NCBI GenBank assembly: GCA_029378245.1
Contig: JARKIF010000210.1
Location: 1-50,792 of the forward strand
Length of the DNA stretch: 50,792 nt
Direction of reading: 5' to 3'
Source: Roridomyces roridus
Lineage: Eukaryota > Basidiomycota > Agaricomycetes > Agaricales > Mycenaceae
The position numbers and the translations under genes are program-made. The notes below the pieces were generated by a model. The model did no database searches. It was not told the origin of the DNA and was given only the letters and a program-made list of their open reading frames with translations. Shown here in pieces: positions 10,660 through 21,537 of this stretch. How positions within the stretch are numbered: position 1 is the stretch's first letter; every line of letters starts with the position of its first letter.

Positions 10660-10878
10660 TATGACCTGACTGAGAGTTGTATTCAGCATGAACTTGGTCG
10701 GATGTCAGGTCCAAACATCCTGGATTCGAGCCCTGGAATGTTTCCTTTACTACCTGAAAACCGGCACCCTGAAATTCAGTAGGTTCAACTGAAATCCAGG
10801 GTTCTATCTAACTGAAATCCAGGTATACAGCATCCTGAAATCACCACCTGAATTCCAGGTTGTTGGCCAGCCCCAGTG
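10660..10878. repeat. CACTA right subterminal repeats and terminal inverted repeat
   Basis: At least six related words occur, including cctggattcgag, cctgaaattcag, ctgaaatccagg (twice) and cctgaattccagg. They end in the inverted terminus at 10847-10878. The density and palindromic form mirror the left end. Confidence 0.8.
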
Positions 10879-10881
10879 CAC

Positions 10882-11930
10882 GCCTCCATTTCAGCTGCCT
10901 GCTGTTGTCAATGGGACGAATGGCCGACACTTCCACTTTGTCATCGCTAGAGAGAACCTCGATGACCTCGGGGCGCTTGCGCTTCTTGGGGACGGCGCTG
11001 GCTGCCGGGAGGGGCTCGTAGGACATGGTGCCGTGGGGAAGAGAGCTGCGAGAAGCCATTGGGCGGCCTCGTTGTGTAGATGTGGCGGTGGCGGCCTTGC
11101 GGCGAATGGGAATAGAGTGGTTTGTGTTGATATCAAGGGTGAACGGGGGCGGCACGGAAACCCAGGAGCGCGAATCGGGAGAATAATATTCGTAACCAGC
11201 GTTGGGGGCATCCATGAGCGAGGTGGACGGGGTGTACGTGGTGGGGGAGCGAGCAACTAGATTGAGGTAATCCTCCTCTTGAGATGATGTGGGCGACGGA
11301 GGAAGGGGGGTGGCGAGCGCGAGGGCCAGCTCACGGTCTGTGCGTATCTGCTCGATGCGACAGCGGTGCTCATCAAGAGCGTGTCTAGCTGCAGCGAACT
11401 CGGCGGGGTCGGGGATGACGTTGATCTGAAGAGAGCTCTGCGAGTGTATGGGGCACCCGCCGGCGTCGAGACAATCAGCTTTACACATGATCCTTGGGCA
11501 GAGACGGTTTGCAGGGTTCCTGCATCTCGCGCTGTGCGCGCATCGCATCTTGGCTTGCCGAGGTAGAGTACTAGACGTCATTGGGGCGGGGGCAGGCATA
11601 ACCTGGGGCTGGGAAGGAGGCGGCGGCAGGTTTGGAGGGGTTGTTGGGGCGGGGGACACTCCGTACGGAAAGACATGCCAAAAGGCCTCCTTGTCGGCGT
11701 GTCCGTGGTTGAAGCACTGGATATAGTAAAATGGTAAATGGCGAGCACGAGAAAAGGGCGGGAAGACGCACATTAACATAGTAACAGCCCGCATTCTTTC
11801 CTTCAGGCCCGCACAGCTTCACCTTGAGCCTCTCTTTTGACGTGCATCCAGGCTTCGGACAATATATCGCGTCGTTGATACTTGGGGTGGGCAGTCCGTG
11901 CCTGCGGTAATACGAGATGTGGCGAGGCAT
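10882..11930 (-). pseudogene. Cys-rich (GRF-like zinc finger) protein gene disrupted by CACTA insertion
   Basis: Start is Met at 11930 (MPRHISYYRRHG). The first motif, CPKPGCTSKERLKVKLCG followed by GKNAGCYYVN, continues across a clean GT-AG intron (about 11719-11772) into CFNHGHADKEAFWHVFP. Spacing and the Gly-Lys-Asn-x-Gly core resemble a GRF-type zinc finger. A second Cys/His cluster follows, CAHSARCRNPANRLCPRIMC then DCLDAGGCPIH. Then come a coiled-coil-like stretch, a Pro/Ser-rich region and a basic patch (PKKRKRPE), which suggests a nuclear protein. The frame runs into the CACTA end and would terminate 13 codons later with foreign residues. The original tail lies at 5642-5796. It could be the second gene of the neighbouring MULE or a repeat-associated gene. 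Its function is unknown. Confidence 0.65.
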
Positions 11931-12654
11931 TGTGGATGGCGGGAGGAGCAGAGGTGTCGCGTGGTTTGCTGTTGTGGTGTGTACGGCACTTGGCGGCACT
12001 GAGTGTTGCGATCAACATGTGCCGATACAGCCGCGATCAATTCTTCATCATCAATGCTCATATCAACTGCGGAAATGCAAAAGTGTGCCGAAGGTGGCCC
12101 GTCATTTTTGATAGTATCATTACCGTTTAAGACAGGAGGCACGACCCATGACATGCAACACCTATTTGCATCTTTCATTTCGGCTGTTGCTGTGACACCG
12201 AAAATCCGGTCCAAATAGTTTTGGAAATGGGGCCCGTTGCATGTTGTAGATCTTGATATTGATATTTGATGATTTATACTTAGACCTTTACAACCTCCAC
12301 TTTCCCGTCATTCTCCGCGATATAGACTTACTTTCTCACATTTTCCAAGATTCTTAAGGCTGTTTTTCTACTCTACTTGGGCTCATTCGTTGTATTTCGG
12401 TAGCTTGATTTACGAACCCGATCTTTGTTCCGTTCTCAACAAATAGTACAGTAATCTTAAATAGGGATCGGGTAACAAAACAAAGATATGGCCTCGGGTA
12501 CTGTGTCTGTTGGTCCATAAATATGTACCGCCCCAACATGTCGCCCCCTCTTCTCTTCCCCCCTACGTTGCGCAACATCCTCTTCAATGTCTCTGCCACT
12601 ACCTGAAGTACAGGCAGGGACTCATATACAAGTTCATGGTGAGCAGACTACAAT
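11931..12654. other. Upstream flank of the interrupted gene
   Basis: An open frame on the minus strand extends upstream from 11930 to about 12214, with no motif. The rest is A/T-rich with no recognisable gene. If the Cys-rich gene belongs to a MULE, the other terminal repeat should lie here. None was recognised. Confidence 0.4.
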
Positions 12655-13269
12655 TAGTGATGTCAAAGTTCGGTTCAGTTCGAGTTCGGGGGCCCTTTCT
12701 CTGAACTCTGAACCTGAACTTCAGGTTCGGTTCGGCAAATTTGTGAACTCCGAACCTGAACTTGAGTTCAGGTTCGGTTCAGGTTCGAACTGAGTTCGAA
12801 CTCCCCGTGTTTCACCAAGCTTCAAGGCAAATTTTGGTCACAGAAATTGTTTAGCGGTGCATGTAGTAAGTGTATTCATCCATGTAGCATGTATTCACAC
12901 CTTCTGAGACAGTTACAAGCCCCAAGTTGGTTGCATCAATGTGATCACATGCCTTGCACAAGCCCATCAACTCTCGATAAACCTATTTACACTGGGCCTG
13001 ATGGTTCCAGAGAAAATGCTGTTCAATTTTCTACACTCAGAAGGTGGGTACAGTGAGAATCTGCTCAAAAGGGTAGGCCAAACCCTGAGAAAATCATCAA
13101 AAAGAGTGGATTTCAGGTTCAAGTTCAGTTCGGGTTCGAATTTTCCTCCGACGGCTGAACCTCGAACCTGAACTCGAGGTTCGGTTCAACCATACACTGA
13201 GCTGTGAACCTGAACTTCGGGTTCAGTTCAGTTTGGTTCGAGTTCGAACCGTTTACTCGAACATCTATA
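12655..13269. mobile_element. GTTCGG/GAACCTGAAC-rich non-autonomous element (hAT-like?)
   Basis: Two blocks (about 12665-12805 and 13110-13255) are built from alternating ttcggttc, gaacctgaac and gagttcga words that can fold into many alternative hairpins. They are separated by about 300 bp of ordinary sequence. The left edge reads TAGTGATGTCAAAG. The reverse complement of the right edge reads TAtaGATGTTCGAG, only loosely similar to it. No 8-bp target duplication was found, and the right edge abuts truncated Gypsy sequence, so one side may have been rearranged. The style is the same as the hAT-type MITEs at 34.2-35.3 kb. Confidence 0.55.
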
Positions 13270-16200
13270 CCTCGACCGTTCACTACCGTCCCGCTCGTGT
13301 CACTTGTCGGCGCTGCAGCATTCAGCGTCTTGCTACGCGATAAATCCAACATCCAGTTTTCAATCCAAGCTCAGGCCAATCCGACTACGGAGACCCGCGG
13401 CTTCAGCTCCTCCGCAGCTCCGGACCTTTCCGGTATCCCTGCGGAGTACCACGACTTCGCCGACGTGTTCTCCGAATCGGAGTCCTACACCATGCCCCCT
13501 CATCGTCCCGAATTCGACCTCAAAATCGAGACGATCGACGGGGCGGAACCTCCGGTCGGACCCATCTACTCGCTCTCAGAGACGGAATTAAAAGCGCTAA
13601 GAGAGTATATTGACTTTAATCTGAAGGTTGATCGCATCTATCCTTCAGATTCCTCTCACGGCGCCCCTATCCTCTTCGTTAAGAAGAAGGATGGGAGTCT
13701 CCGACTTTGCGTCGATTACCGGGGTTTAAACCGCATCACCAAGAAGGATCGCTACCCTCTTCCCCTCATCGCCGACCTTCTCGATGCTCCCGGTCGAGCT
13801 CGGATCTACACCAAACTGGACCTCCGGCATGCTTATCATCTCCTCCGAATCGCTGCCGGAGACGAGTACAAAACCGCCTGGCGTTCTCGCTATGGTTCCT
13901 TCAACTTCCGGGTTATGCCGGAGGGCCTTTCCAACGCCCCGGCTGCCTTCCAGCGGTTCCTCAATACGCTATTCGCGGACCTTCTCGACGTGTACGTTGT
14001 CGTCTACTTGGATGATATTCTCATCTATTCTGATGATCCGAAAAACCACACCGCCCACGTCCGAGAAGTCCTCCGACGCCTCCGGAAAGCTGGCTTATAC
14101 TGCAAGCTTCCGAAGTGCGAGTTCTCCGTCACCACTTGCGAGTACCTCGGCTACATTCTTTCGCCGGACGGTTTCCGCATGTCTCCGGAGAAGATCTCCG
14201 CGATCACCGACTGGCCTACTCCCCGGAAGGTCAAGGACGTTCAGTCGTTCCTTGGGTTCTGTAACTTTTATCGGCGTTTTATCTACGGCTATTCCGGCAT
14301 CACCGTCCCTCTTACCCGCCTGACACGTTCCGGTCAGCGCTGGGACTGGACTGCTGCCTGCCAATCCGCTTTCGACACCCTCAAAAAGGCGTTTACGACC
14401 TCTCCGGTACTCCATCACTGGGTTCCGGGCCGACAAATTATGGTCGAAACCGACGCCTCCGACTACGCTCTTGCGGGCATTCTCTCCATCCTCGGAGACG
14501 ACGGGGAGTTCCACCCCGTCGCGTTCCGGAGTCGCACTTTCACTCCTCCGGAGCTCAACTACGACACGCACGACAAGGAACTCATGGCTATATTCGACTG
14601 CTTCACCAAATGGCGTCAATACCTAGAGGGCGCTACCCATCCTGTCGACGTCGTCACGGACCACAAGAATCTGGAATACTTCGCTACGACCTAAAACCCT
14701 TACTCGTCGACAAGTACGCTGGTCCGAATTCCTCAACCATTTCAATATGGTTATCCGGTTTCGACCCGGAAAACTCGGAGGCAAACCGGACGCTCTCACC
14801 CGTCGTTGGGATGTCTATCCGAAAGAGGGGGATACGGCCTTCAGTTCGATTAATCCTCAGAACTTCCGCCCCATTTTTTCCTCGGATCAGCTCACGGCAT
14901 CACTCAACGCCACGCTACTCGAGGAGATCTGCCTCCGAGCATCCTCCGTCATGGATACCGACTCGCTGCATAGCGATATTCGGGCTCACTATCCTGACGA
15001 TCCCGCCGCGGTGTCCGGCCTTCAAGCCGCGACCTCCGACACCTCCGGCACTTCGCGTTGGACTTTAGATCCCACCGGACTTCTGCTTCTCAACAAGCGG
15101 ATCTTTGTCCCGAAGATTTCGGGCGACAAGCCTGATTTACTCCGAGTACGTGTGTTGCAGAATAAACATGATCACATTCTCGCTGGTCACTTTGGACAGA
15201 ATCGAACCCTAGCGCTCGTCCGACATGAGTACTCATGGCCGGAGATGCGTACATTCGTCCGCGACTACTGCAATTCCTGCACACACTGCAAACGCAACAA
15301 ATCCCCTCGGCATAAGTCTTACGGCCTACTCCGACCACTTCCGGTCGCCCTCCGACCATGGCATTCGATCTCTATCGACTTTATCGAGTTCCTGCCATAC
15401 TCCGGCGAATACAACGCGATTTGTGTGATCGTGGATCGATCCTCCAAACAGGTCATCCTCGCACCTTGCGACCGACACATCACCTCCGCTCAACTCGCTC
15501 GGATTTTCCTCTTCCACGTCTTCTCGAAACACGGTGCCCCTTCGCATGTCACTTCCGATCGCGGCACTGAATTCGTTTCTGCTTTCTTCAGAGCCTTGGG
15601 TGAAATCCTCAACATGACGATGCACTTCACCTCCGGACACCATCCGGAGGCCGACGGTCAAACCGAGCGCATGAACCAAACCCTCGAGCAATACATCCGG
15701 ATGTACTGTGCGTACCACCAGGACGACTGGGCTGATCTCCTGCCCCTGGCCGAATTCGCACTCAACAACGCTCCGAACGCATCCACCGGTGTCTCACCGT
15801 TCTTTGGCAACAAGGGCTATCATCCGGCACTCACCTTCCGGACCACCTCCGTCCTCGGTCCGGGAGCTGCGGAAGCTCAGGACTTTGCGTTCGAGCTTGA
15901 ATCGGTGCACGAATATCTCCGTACGCAACTCACATATGCTACGGAGCGTTATAAAGAGATTGCTGACCTCAAACGCCTTCCGGACCCCGTTCTCGAGGTC
16001 GGAAGTCAGGCCTTCATCTCCGCCGAATTCATCGCTACGACTCGTCCCACCGAGAAGTTCTCCGAGACACACTTCGGTCCATTCGAGGTCCTCGAGAAAC
16101 TCTCCGGCGGATCCTACCGCATCCGACTTCCGAAGGCTTTGTCTCGCATTCACCCCGTCTTCCACATTTCGGCTCTTGAACCGCACTTTCCGAACCCCTT

Positions 16201-16464
16201 TCCGGGACTCACCGAAATTCCTCCCGGAGCCGTCGAGATCATCGACGGCGAGGAACACTACGAACTTGCGGCGATTCTCAATTCCAAGATCGACAGACGC
16301 TTCCGGCGCTGTCCTCTTCGCTATTACGTCGAATGGACTGGTGGCAAGATACCGGTGACCAATACCAATGGGTCGGAGCCTCCGACCTGGACGCTCCGGA
16401 GCTCCTCGCGGAGTTTCACCAACAGTATCCGACCAAACCGGGACCTGAGTGGGCTGCTCTATAA
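13270..16464 (+). pseudogene. pol: Gypsy pol: RT, RNase H, integrase, chromodomain (frameshifted)
   Basis: RT motifs include LRLCVDYRGLN, KLDLRHAYHLLRI and the catalytic YLDDILIYSDD (about 14005-14040). RNase H is shown by VETDASDYALAGIL and ELNYDTHDKELMAI. A one-base insertion near 14693 (after EYFATT) shifts the frame, and the sequence then resumes as KTLTRRQVRWSEF. Integrase has its HHCC finger (HFGQNRTL...CNSCTHCKRNK) and a DDE core (SIDFIEFLP; SDRGTEFVSAFF; PEADGQTERMNQTLEQY). A chromodomain-like end (CPLRYYVEWTG) is shifted again near 16335-16345 and would finish at the TAA at 16462-16464. The protease and gag that should precede RT are missing. Both shifts are single-base, so read support should be checked before calling decay. 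Confidence 0.9.
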
Positions 16465-16554
16465 ATCCCTCCAGGTTTTTCCGACTTCCGACGTTTATTT
16501 GAAAATTTACATATTTACAATTTTTTCAGGCCCATTCTTGGCCATTACACTCAT

Positions 16555-18138
16555 TCAATCGTCGTCCTCAATGACGATCACCTCCTTGTCCTTCCCCTCC
16601 GCGTCCTTCTGGACTTCCTTCGTTGTCTTCACCGGCGCTCTCGGCACCACCGGCTCCGACTCCTCCGTCTTCACGCCCTCCATCGGCGTCGCTCCGGACG
16701 CTCCGACTCCCAACTCATCCTCCTCCGCGTCGAGAGCTGCGAGTTCCGCGGCAGCCTTATCGATCTCCTCCTGGCGCTGCCGTTCCCTCTCCGCCTGCTC
16801 AGCCAAGAGCTTCCTCTTCCTCTCCTCCCGTTCCTCCTTCGCCCTGCGCTTACGCTCCTCGTTCTCCAGGAACCGCGCGTTCGTTTCCTCATCCTCCACC
16901 TTCACCGCCACGAGCGTAGGTACCGGACCCTCCGGAATCTCCACCGGAGACGACGCCGGCACCATATCGACGTCTTGCAGATCCTCCGGTACCTCCACGG
17001 CCTCCGGTTCCTCGGGCGTCTTGTCGTCCTGCTCGGACAGGTGGGCGATGTCCGGCATCGCGGTGTCCTCACCGACGGGTCCCATCCCTTCCTCTTCATC
17101 CTCCGACTGGGGCTCCGGTTTCTCCGGCGTCGCCTTCTTCGGAACCGTCGGTGGGCTATAGCCAAGCTGCGTGAGCAGCGTCCGGCATGCATCCAGCATC
17201 AGTCCGGCCCCGGTGGGCTGGATGATGAGGTACCCCTGACTCAGGGCAGCCCCAAACGACTCCAGTTGGTCCAGCCGAGTCTGGACCGATGGTTCGGCGT
17301 TCGACGCCTCGGCAACCCTGGTCTGGCGTCGAGTCCGACCGTGCCAACTTCCGACCTCCGGTTCATCCGAATCCTTCTCGTCGTCGTCATCGTCGTCGTC
17401 GTCCTCGGGCTTGAAGATCGCCGCGTCCTTGCGGGCCCGTTTCGAGGGCGGCCTCCGACCGCCTCCGGGCCGGTAGATCACCGGTCGGAGACCCTCCGGC
17501 AGCAGCGAGCACTTGACCTTCCGGCGGCGACAGTTGTCGCACGCACGGCCCTTCTTCGGGGTACGACAGGGGACCCCGGCCTGCTCACATCCCTCGCATT
17601 CTGAAAAGGAAATCAATAAAAAAAAGCTCAAACGAAAAGAAATCCACTGCGACGCACTGGAATGTTTCCCCTTCATCTTCCGCTTTCCTCCGACCTCCGC
17701 GTCACTCTCCGGCTTCTCCGAACTCTCCGACGCCGTCTGGTCTGCGACCTCCGACCTCCGAGGAGACATCACGTCATGGAGATACTCCATGGCGTCTACC
17801 TCGGCGTCAGGATCCTCCGCTTCCGCCTGCAGACGCGCTGCCACCGCCCTCGCCTTCTCCAGCCTCTCCTTCAGCTCCTGCGTCTTCCGCTCCGCCTCGT
17901 CGACCTCCGCCTGAACCTCGTCGTTGCGAGAAAGGAGGCGAGCGATGAGGTCGTTGCGCGCTTGGAGACGCTCCGCGCGCTCCTCCGCCGTTTCTCCACT
18001 CCCCTCCTCGTTCTCCGGGTCGTCGGTGAGCACCGTGTTGAGATCTTGCTGGACGCTGTCCAGCTCGTCTTGCGCGATCTGCGCGGCCGTTGCTTTGGCT
18101 TTGGCTTTGCTGTTTGAGGGGTCCGGCGGGGCGCTCAT
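16555..18138 (-). CDS. Antisense Zn2Cys6 / coiled-coil protein carried inside the Gypsy element
   Basis: The gene lies tail to tail with pol, 90 bp from the pol stop, and reads away from the 3' LTR. Start is Met at 18138 (MSAPPDPSNSK). A 57-bp intron (17601-17657, GTGCGT...TTTCAG) is supported by the Cys motif forming across the splice (HSKCEGCEQAG). The N-terminus is acidic and coiled-coil-like. It is followed by C-x2-C-x6-C-x8-C-x2-C-x6-C ending ACDNCRRRKVKC, the spacing of fungal Zn(II)2Cys6 DNA-binding domains. A basic patch (PPSKRARKD), an Asp run and a long Glu/Arg coiled coil complete about 510 residues. The frame is fully open, unlike pol. The protein may be a DNA-binding accessory of the element or a captured host gene. 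The role is unknown. Confidence 0.75.
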   Translation of the reverse strand: MSAPPDPSNSKAKAKATAAQIAQDELDSVQQDLNTVLTDDPENEEGSGETAEERAERLQARNDLIARLLSRNDEVQAEVDEAERKTQELKERLEKARAVAARLQAEAEDPDAEVDAMEYLHDVMSPRRSEVADQTASESSEKPESDAEVGGKRKMKGKHSSASQWISFRLSFFLLISFSECEGCEQAGVPCRTPKKGRACDNCRRRKVKCSLLPEGLRPVIYRPGGGRRPPSKRARKDAAIFKPEDDDDDDDDEKDSDEPEVGSWHGRTRRQTRVAEASNAEPSVQTRLDQLESFGAALSQGYLIIQPTGAGLMLDACRTLLTQLGYSPPTVPKKATPEKPEPQSEDEEEGMGPVGEDTAMPDIAHLSEQDDKTPEEPEAVEVPEDLQDVDMVPASSPVEIPEGPVPTLVAVKVEDEETNARFLENEERKRRAKEEREERKRKLLAEQAERERQRQEEIDKAAAELAALDAEEDELGVGASGATPMEGVKTEESEPVVPRAPVKTTKEVQKDAEGKDKEVIVIEDDD

Positions 18139-18263
18139 GGTGGTAGAGGACAAAGAGATTTTGATCAACCAACCAGTCACGTGTTTCATCTCGTCATGAT
18201 TCCAACAATCTTTTCCCACGCTCATTTATGAACAGTGTCTCGTTCCTTGGGGTCAAGGAACCC

Positions 18264-18277
18264 TAAGAGGGGGATAC
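18264..18277 (+). other. Polypurine tract
   Basis: The purine-rich run aagagggggata sits immediately before the LTR start TGTTATATCC. This is the expected position for the plus-strand DNA primer of an LTR retrotransposon. Confidence 0.75.
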
Positions 18278-18785
18278 TGTTATATCCATGTCACCAACCC
18301 CGTCCTTCCGACATCCTCCGACCACCTCCGGTCCGGAACATCTCCGACTGTTCCGGACGCTCCGACCAATGATGCATCCGATTCGTCGTATTGCACAATC
18401 CTATAGGGTTTTCACGCAATGAAGTCGTTCTGAGCATTTCCCTTATTGTGATTATCTTTATCATCTTCTTTCTTATTGTTTAACATAGAGCTTATTGTCT
18501 TTCGCGCTTCTGACTCCATTTGATCGTGTCATACTTACTTAGTATAAATAGGACATACGATTGTGATGTACGTCAGTAGTTAATTAACGTGTGTTGCCTC
18601 CGCAATTCCTCTGTGCCAATCTAGTCTCCGAGTACTCCTCTCTCGGAAGTCAAGTGGCTGGTGCGCTCTCCCTCCGAGTAGCGTTCACCTCATCCGGATC
18701 ACCCTCGGTCTACGTCCCTCCGACCTCCGACCTCCGACCTCAGGTTCCGGCCCCTTTGTCCTTACCCTCCGGCACGGATATTACA
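18278..18785 (+). repeat. 3' LTR of the Gypsy element
   Basis: The LTR starts TGTTATATCC and ends GGATATTACA, near-perfect inverted termini of the TG...CA type. It contains a TATA box (tataaata, 18542-18549) that would drive the genomic transcript. Repeated ctccgacct words lie near the end. The partner 5' LTR is not in the window, so insertion age cannot be estimated here. Confidence 0.85.
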
Positions 18786-18802
18786 CCTTGGCGTCCTGCC
18801 AT

Positions 18803-19080
18803 TGCACCTAATGGGCCCAACAACCCCTGGCAATAGGCAAGGCACCATACATCTGTGGTGCCTTGCTAGTTAGCAGTGAAACTGTTAAAATGGCTATGGC
18901 TGAAGAAATAACCGAAGAAATGCTGAAGAAATGCTGGACACCAAGTCCACTTGACTTGGTGGTGACCAAGTACCTCGGTGGCCGGCCGAGGTACCCCGGC
19001 TTCTCGGCCACTCATCAAAGGTCATCAATAATTGATGGGATCAAAAAGGCGCGATTTACATGGCAAGTCGAAGTCATCAA
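18803..19080 (+). repeat. Left arm of the long inverted repeat
   Basis: Pairs with 22133-22415 on the opposite strand. Similarity is high but not perfect, for example caagtacctcggtggccggccg against the divergent ccggccgagct region of the other arm. This points to an old insertion. Confidence 0.8.
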
Positions 19081-21537
19081 AGTTAGTAACTAAATAACGG
19101 TGCCAGACAATCCCATTAACTATTGATGCTATCAAAAAACCGGAGTTGTAGAGGGAGTGAAGGGCTACCAGAATTGTCAATGAACTTGTACCTGGACATA
19201 CCTCCATCACTCACAAAACCCCGAACAGTGAGCAATCAGTGGGTGATGTTAGATAAAGGCTACTCTGTGAGGCATTCCCCCACCCATGGCTATACCCAGC
19301 CAGATCCCAATGTGCTTGCTATAGTCTAATGGTTACATGGCCTGTTTCCTGTCCTACCATTTTTCCCAAGGTCCCAAGATCAATCCCCTAAGGACACCTT
19401 TTTTTTTTGTGGCTTCCAAATCTGTATACAGGCTGCTTTCAACTACTTTTGAACATCTTACTACCATATTAATGAGTTCCAGTTGGTACTACTACCCATT
19501 TACACCCAGCATCAGTGTCTTTCCACTGTGTTTGTGCCAGCTTGGCCACTACTCCCAAGTCCCAGAAAGGAAAGTTTCCGGTTTTTCAGTCATCCTTTGT
19601 CCACTGAGTGAGATTATGTGTCATTTGGACCCCCAAGGGTCTACCTTGATATGTTAGGCATGGTATAGGGTGTTATTGGGTGCAGAGCGAGGCTGGAGCC
19701 TGCCTATAACAGCCACACAAGCTGATTTTTGTTGAAACCATAATAACATGTCAAGATAGGTTTACCAGTTGCCCTTCTTAAGCTCAGATGGGTAGGGGAG
19801 GTACATACACTCACCATTGATACAATATGTCTTGCTTGAGAGTGATACTAAGGGCATTTCAGAGGCCATGATCTCCAAGCTGATGGTGGTGTATGAGGCC
19901 AGTGTCAGAGCACAGGCCTTGATATCCTTATCCATAAGGTATATTGGCACTATAAAATCACTCTGGGGTAGGTTACTACTCTTACCTGGAGGACCAAGGC
20001 CATGTTTAACTCCAACATCCCGCATTTTCATGTTTGTTGTATTCCTCCTTATCCCTGGGCAGGGTACTCATACAACCAGGGTGGGGGACCATCCTAAGGC
20101 TCAAATATTAGTTTGATTCCGGAATACTGATCAAGAGAACCTCAGAAAGCTGAGATATGTACATGATCAAATTTAGATCATCCCTTTGATATTGAGTCTC
20201 AGGGTGAGTTTCAGCTTCTGGGGATATGAAAAATGGATTCCCCTTCAAAATCTGGTTCAGAATATGGCTTCATTCTCTCAGATTGACTGAGAATTGCATG
20301 TGGAATGGTTGAACCCGAGAGCAACCTGAGTTGCATTTATGAGCAGTGGTGTGTTCATGATGAAAGTGTTCAAATCTTCATAACTCAACAACCAAAGAGT
20401 AAACCCATGCAAAACTATATATATTCTGAATGCTGTGACCCAGGAGAGTTCCTTTAAGCCCTCCATCAGCCCTTTGACCAACCCCTTGAGCCATAATTCA
20501 CTGATCACTCTAAAGTTGATATCCCTGGTTCAAAGAGTCTAAAGCACTCAAAGTGTGATCTCTTATGAGATCAGAGGTCCTCTGGAATATGTGAGAAATA
20601 TAATACAAGCTGGCAACCCAGGGACACTCCTAGCCGGAGGGATAGGACTGTATCACTGCCTGAGTCAAACTGACTTATGTCAACATCCATGCATCACACT
20701 GACCTCAGGACTGCACTAATTAATGATTATGGAGTCTCAAACAAAATTTAGATCCACTTTTGAGATTATCCTCCCAAGGGGAAAGGGCCTCTAACTACAA
20801 ATTGATCTCCAATCAAACCTGCTGTCTCTCACACATATTGTAGCATAGACTTCAGGTACAAGGATTTCAGAGGGTCAGGGACAACCAATGAGTAAGTTAG
20901 AATGTCTTCCAGCAAGACTGGATAGCAAAGAGTCATGGAATAACAGGGACTTCCCCTGCACAACAAAGACTGATGTATCAGTTTGCCATTGCTTCCCTAT
21001 GGGCATTTGAGGCTTTCAATCACATTATTACACCTATAAAGTCCCTTCTGACATTTCCTGCTGCACAGAGTTGCATGCAATGGGTGTATTGGGCAAAACT
21101 TCCTTTTTGGGCCACTTGGAGTAGTAGTCCCAATTAGGACTCAACATCAACAGAGTCTGATTAGCCACACATGTAGGTCCACATGAGCAAGTGGGAATGT
21201 TTCTTTGCTCCAATAGATCAATGTAAGGATTGGGGACAGATGTTTACACTGGCAGAGAAAAAAAGAGTGGAGGGAGGGGAGTTGAACTGGAGACCACAGC
21301 AAAAACAGGATCAAGGAAAGGGAACACACGTACAACTAGAGAAGGCAGACTTTGAAGGTCTTCCCTTGGGGGTCATCTGGACACAGACTTGTCCTTACCA
21401 GTTACCACTGAGATGACATGATTGTCTTGTATTTTTGAAATGATGGAGACATCTGGAGATACAAGTTGATTGACAGCTCTTATAGCCCATGGGGTTTCTC
21501 AACAACTTCAGTTGTGACAACTGAACTTTGCTTTCAA

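Larger units (their letters stand above)
5797..10878. mobile_element. Complete CACTA (En/Spm-like) DNA transposon, 5,082 bp
   Basis: The ends are inverted: 5797 reads CACTGGGGatgtcaaag, and the reverse complement from 10878 reads CACTGGGGctggccaac, followed in both by ACCTGGAATnCAGGT. The trinucleotide cac flanks both sides (5794-5796 and 10879-10881), matching the 3-bp target duplication of CACTA elements. Inside are a minus-strand Tnp2-type transposase (5989-9255) and a divergent plus-strand second gene (9622-10591). Subterminal repeats with CCTGGATTTCAG-type words crowd both ends. The transposase looks largely intact through splicing, so the insertion may be fairly recent. It lies inside the coding region of another gene. 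Confidence 0.9.
13270..18785 (+). mobile_element. 5'-truncated Ty3/Gypsy chromovirus with 3' LTR
   Basis: The element keeps reverse transcriptase, RNase H, integrase and chromodomain (13270-16464), an antisense gene (16555-18138), a polypurine tract (18264-18276) and a 508-bp 3' LTR (18278-18785). The 5' LTR, primer-binding site, gag and protease are absent. Coding begins abruptly at the edge of the GTTCGG-rich element. The copy cannot replicate on its own. Confidence 0.88.

Noticed and set aside
14095..14619. Long minus-strand frame over the Gypsy reverse transcriptase
   Set aside because: It is antisense to strongly conserved RT codons with no independent motif.
16465..17161. Continuation of a plus-strand frame past the Gypsy pol stop
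   Set aside because: It is the mirror of the minus-strand Zn2Cys6 gene. Its Ser/Ala/Arg-rich composition is that of an antisense shadow, and pol ends at 16464 in the correct frame.
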